Assembly (NCBI GenBank): GCA_900552315.1
Contig: URZM01000033.1
Location: 1-16,355, forward strand
Reading direction: 5' to 3'
Origin: an uncultured Bacteroidales bacterium
Lineage (GTDB): Bacteria > Bacteroidota > Bacteroidia > Bacteroidales > Muribaculaceae
Length of the DNA stretch: 16,355 nt
Positions 14,932-16,355 of this stretch are shown here, piece after piece (within the stretch, counting starts at the first letter, position 1; the number at the start of each line of letters is the position of its first letter). The notes beneath the pieces are model-generated. The model worked only from the letters and a program-made list of their open reading frames with translations, was not told where the DNA came from and searched no databases. Made by a program: the position numbers and the translations under genes.

Positions 14932-15725
14932 TTCAGGAAATAGAGTGATACGTTCCCGGCCTTGGCCTCTCCCGGCTCGAACTCCTCGGCGAACATGTCG
15001 TTGAGCTCCTCACCCTCGAACTGCTGGTCGAAGCCCACGGCCACCAGGCGGTCGCCGGGCATCTGAGCCAGCACTATGTGGTCGAGCGCCACGGTGGCGC
15101 CCGGGGCTATGAGAAGCGCCGTCTCGTCGTTGTCGAACTCAAGCACCGAGGCCCAGGGTCCGTCCTCGCTCTTGGCGAACAGGTTGGCGTACACAGGCTC
15201 GTCCGAGGTGTTGGTCAGCGACACCGTGAAGAGATCTTCCTCAAGCGGGGTCTTGGTCATGGTCAGCACTCCCGTGTCCTCCCCGGCCTCGAAGCCTGTG
15301 ACAAGGGCTGTGTAGAGAGCCTCGAGCACCTCCTCGTCCAGAGTGGCGCGGGTGGCCGCCCCCACAGCCTTGTGCGACTTGGTGGAGCTGGCCGCCATCT
15401 GCCGCCGCGACTCCGCCCCTATCTTCCCGGTCAGGGACCCGTTCTCCTTGGCGCTCTGCCTGAGCAGAGTACCTAAGTTGAACTCTCCGGGAGTGGAGAA
15501 GGTATATATCTGCCGCGTGGAGGTGTCGAGCACGCGAAGTTTCGAGGAGGGGTTGATTTTCACGGTCGCGGCGTCGGTGAGCACGTTGGCCTTCGCCACC
15601 TTGTTCCAGGCGGTGCCCTCTTTCTTGGTGACGTTGCCGGTCACAGAATATACTTTTAGCGACTTTGCCGAGGCACCTGCGCACAGCAGAGTGGCCACGG
15701 CCAGAGTGATTATCGTTTTCTTCAT
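14928..15725 (-). CDS. Secreted protein with FecR-like N-terminal and DUF4384-like C-terminal half
   Basis: The 265-residue product has a clear signal peptide (1-20, cut after ASA). Residues about 22-90 follow the pattern of FecR-type beta domains: VYSVTGNV, a Trp-containing strand, a turn, then VKINPSSKLRVLD and YTFSTPGEF. A linker rich in Ser, Ala and Lys (about 100-130) leads to a beta-rich half (about 155-265) with TVSLTNTSDEPVYANLF and a later APGATVALDHIV, which resembles the DUF4384-like modules found near CHAT peptidases. Both assignments rest on pattern only. It overlaps both neighbours by ATGA (15725-15722 and 14931-14928), so it is made together with the CHASE2 sensor and the CHAT peptidase and probably links them in the periplasm, for instance as an activator or adaptor (inference). 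Confidence 0.8.
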   Translation of the reverse strand: MKKTIITLAVATLLCAGASAKSLKVYSVTGNVTKKEGTAWNKVAKANVLTDAATVKINPSSKLRVLDTSTRQIYTFSTPGEFNLGTLLRQSAKENGSLTGKIGAESRRQMAASSTKSHKAVGAATRATLDEEVLEALYTALVTGFEAGEDTGVLTMTKTPLEEDLFTVSLTNTSDEPVYANLFAKSEDGPWASVLEFDNDETALLIAPGATVALDHIVLAQMPGDRLVAVGFDQQFEGEELNDMFAEEFEPGEAKAGNVSLYFLK

Positions 15726-16355
15726 TGCTTGTCTTGGGTGTTATTGGGTTTGTCTATGTTTTCTTCAAGCACGGGGGCCGCCTCCATGACCTCTGACAGA
15801 GGCGCGTCTTTCTTGCCGAAAAGCCTGCGCCACAGCTTCTTGACAGGCCCCTCGAAAGCGTACCAGGTGTCGAGCACAAGCAGCGAGAGGGCCGCCAGCA
15901 GCATGGTGTGGGGCGCGTTCAGGTATATGCCGTAATGGTCGAAGGCCCAGCACCCCAGGAAGGCCACCACGCCCATCCACACTATGGGGAGCACGCGCAT
16001 CACGAAGTTCTGGGCCGAGTCCAGGTAGACGTACAACACGGCCATGAGCAGGCACGAGAGCAGCTCGAGCAGCAGGTTCCAGGTGCCGCTGCGCTGGTTC
16101 ACATAGTCCTGACGCATCATCATGGAGAGGATGTTGGCCTGTATGAGCACTCCTGGATAATCTTCCGACAGGGGGGTCTGGTGCAGGTCTCCCTGCTCCT
16201 CTATGGTGCCGAGGAACACGATCTTGTCCTTGAGCATGGAGGGGTCGTCCCACACCTCCTGCGGGTCCGCCACGTAGAACTCCTCGGGCTGGAAGCGTAT
16301 CATCTCGTCCTCCTCGCCTCGCTCCTGCAGCCGTTTGTAGGCCCCGGGGTCCAGG
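15722..16355 (-). CDS. CHASE2-domain membrane sensor (5' part outside the window)
   Basis: The last 210 residues are visible; the frame is open to the right edge. The first part is the end of a CHASE2 extracytoplasmic sensor domain, with the characteristic LKDKIVFLGTIEEQGDLHQT and PLSEDYPGVLIQANILSMM. It is followed by three membrane helices (LLLELLSCLLMAVLYVYL, VLPIVWMGVVAFLGCWAF, TMLLAALSLLVLDTWYAF) and a tail of about 45 residues. The basic KKLWRRLFGKK after the third helix places the tail in the cytoplasm and therefore the CHASE2 domain outside it. CHASE2 is usually fused to a kinase or cyclase, but none follows here. The stop overlaps the next start by ATGA. It is probably the sensor of the operon. 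Confidence 0.9.
   Translation of the reverse strand, partial: LDPGAYKRLQERGEEDEMIRFQPEEFYVADPQEVWDDPSMLKDKIVFLGTIEEQGDLHQTPLSEDYPGVLIQANILSMMMRQDYVNQRSGTWNLLLELLSCLLMAVLYVYLDSAQNFVMRVLPIVWMGVVAFLGCWAFDHYGIYLNAPHTMLLAALSLLVLDTWYAFEGPVKKLWRRLFGKKDAPLSEVMEAAPVLEENIDKPNNTQDKQ

Noticed and set aside
13342..14943. Long plus-strand open frame opposite the CHAT gene
   Set aside because: Composition is that of an antisense shadow (Gly, Gln, Val and His rich), there is no promoter, and the CHAT gene is unmistakable.
1..16355. CRISPR arrays, tRNA genes, insertion sequences, attachment sites
   Set aside because: Reading both strands I saw no spaced direct repeats, no tRNA cloverleaf, no transposase or integrase motif and no terminal inverted repeats.

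Overview
All eight protein genes in this window read on the minus strand, so the biological order runs from high to low coordinates. The DNA is GC-rich in genes and AT-rich in the short gaps. It points to a Bacteroidota member, most likely a gut-type Bacteroidales (Muribaculaceae-like is my best guess, not proven). The grounds are promoters of the Bacteroidota type (TTTG, 19 bases, TAnnTTTG), the absence of Shine-Dalgarno sequences before starts, a lipoprotein with an acidic surface-export signal after its cysteine, a secreted multidomain protein with a C-terminal tail like the type IX secretion (T9SS) sorting domain, a BspA-like leucine-rich repeat protein, and a DUF2723 membrane protein typical of the phylum.

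Region 16355 to 11141 is one tightly packed operon of four genes, each overlapping the next by the four bases ATGA: a CHASE2-domain membrane sensor (5' end outside the window), a small secreted protein with a FecR-like N-terminal half, a secreted helical-repeat plus CHAT caspase-like peptidase with intact His and Cys, and a secreted leucine-rich repeat protein. It closes with a strong terminator at 11100-11054. Every recognisable domain lies outside the cytoplasm, which suggests a periplasmic or surface stress-sensing and proteolysis module. This is the most interesting system in the window.

Region 10957 to 4109 begins with a near-consensus promoter whose -33 box is made from the U-tract of the upstream terminator. 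It carries a two-receiver protein with a PEP-synthase-type ATP-grasp domain but without the usual phosphohistidine and PEP-binding domains, then a translationally coupled coiled-coil protein, then, after a 68-base gap with no visible terminator, a 1077-residue secreted adhesin-like protein. A perfect 12-bp hairpin terminator follows at 4087-4052.

Region 4001 to 732 has its own promoter and encodes a DUF2723 (GT-C fold, TMEM260-like) polytopic glycosyltransferase candidate. After a 225-base AT-rich gap, an incomplete surface lipoprotein gene runs off the left edge. No tRNA, rRNA, mobile element, CRISPR array or plus-strand gene is supported.
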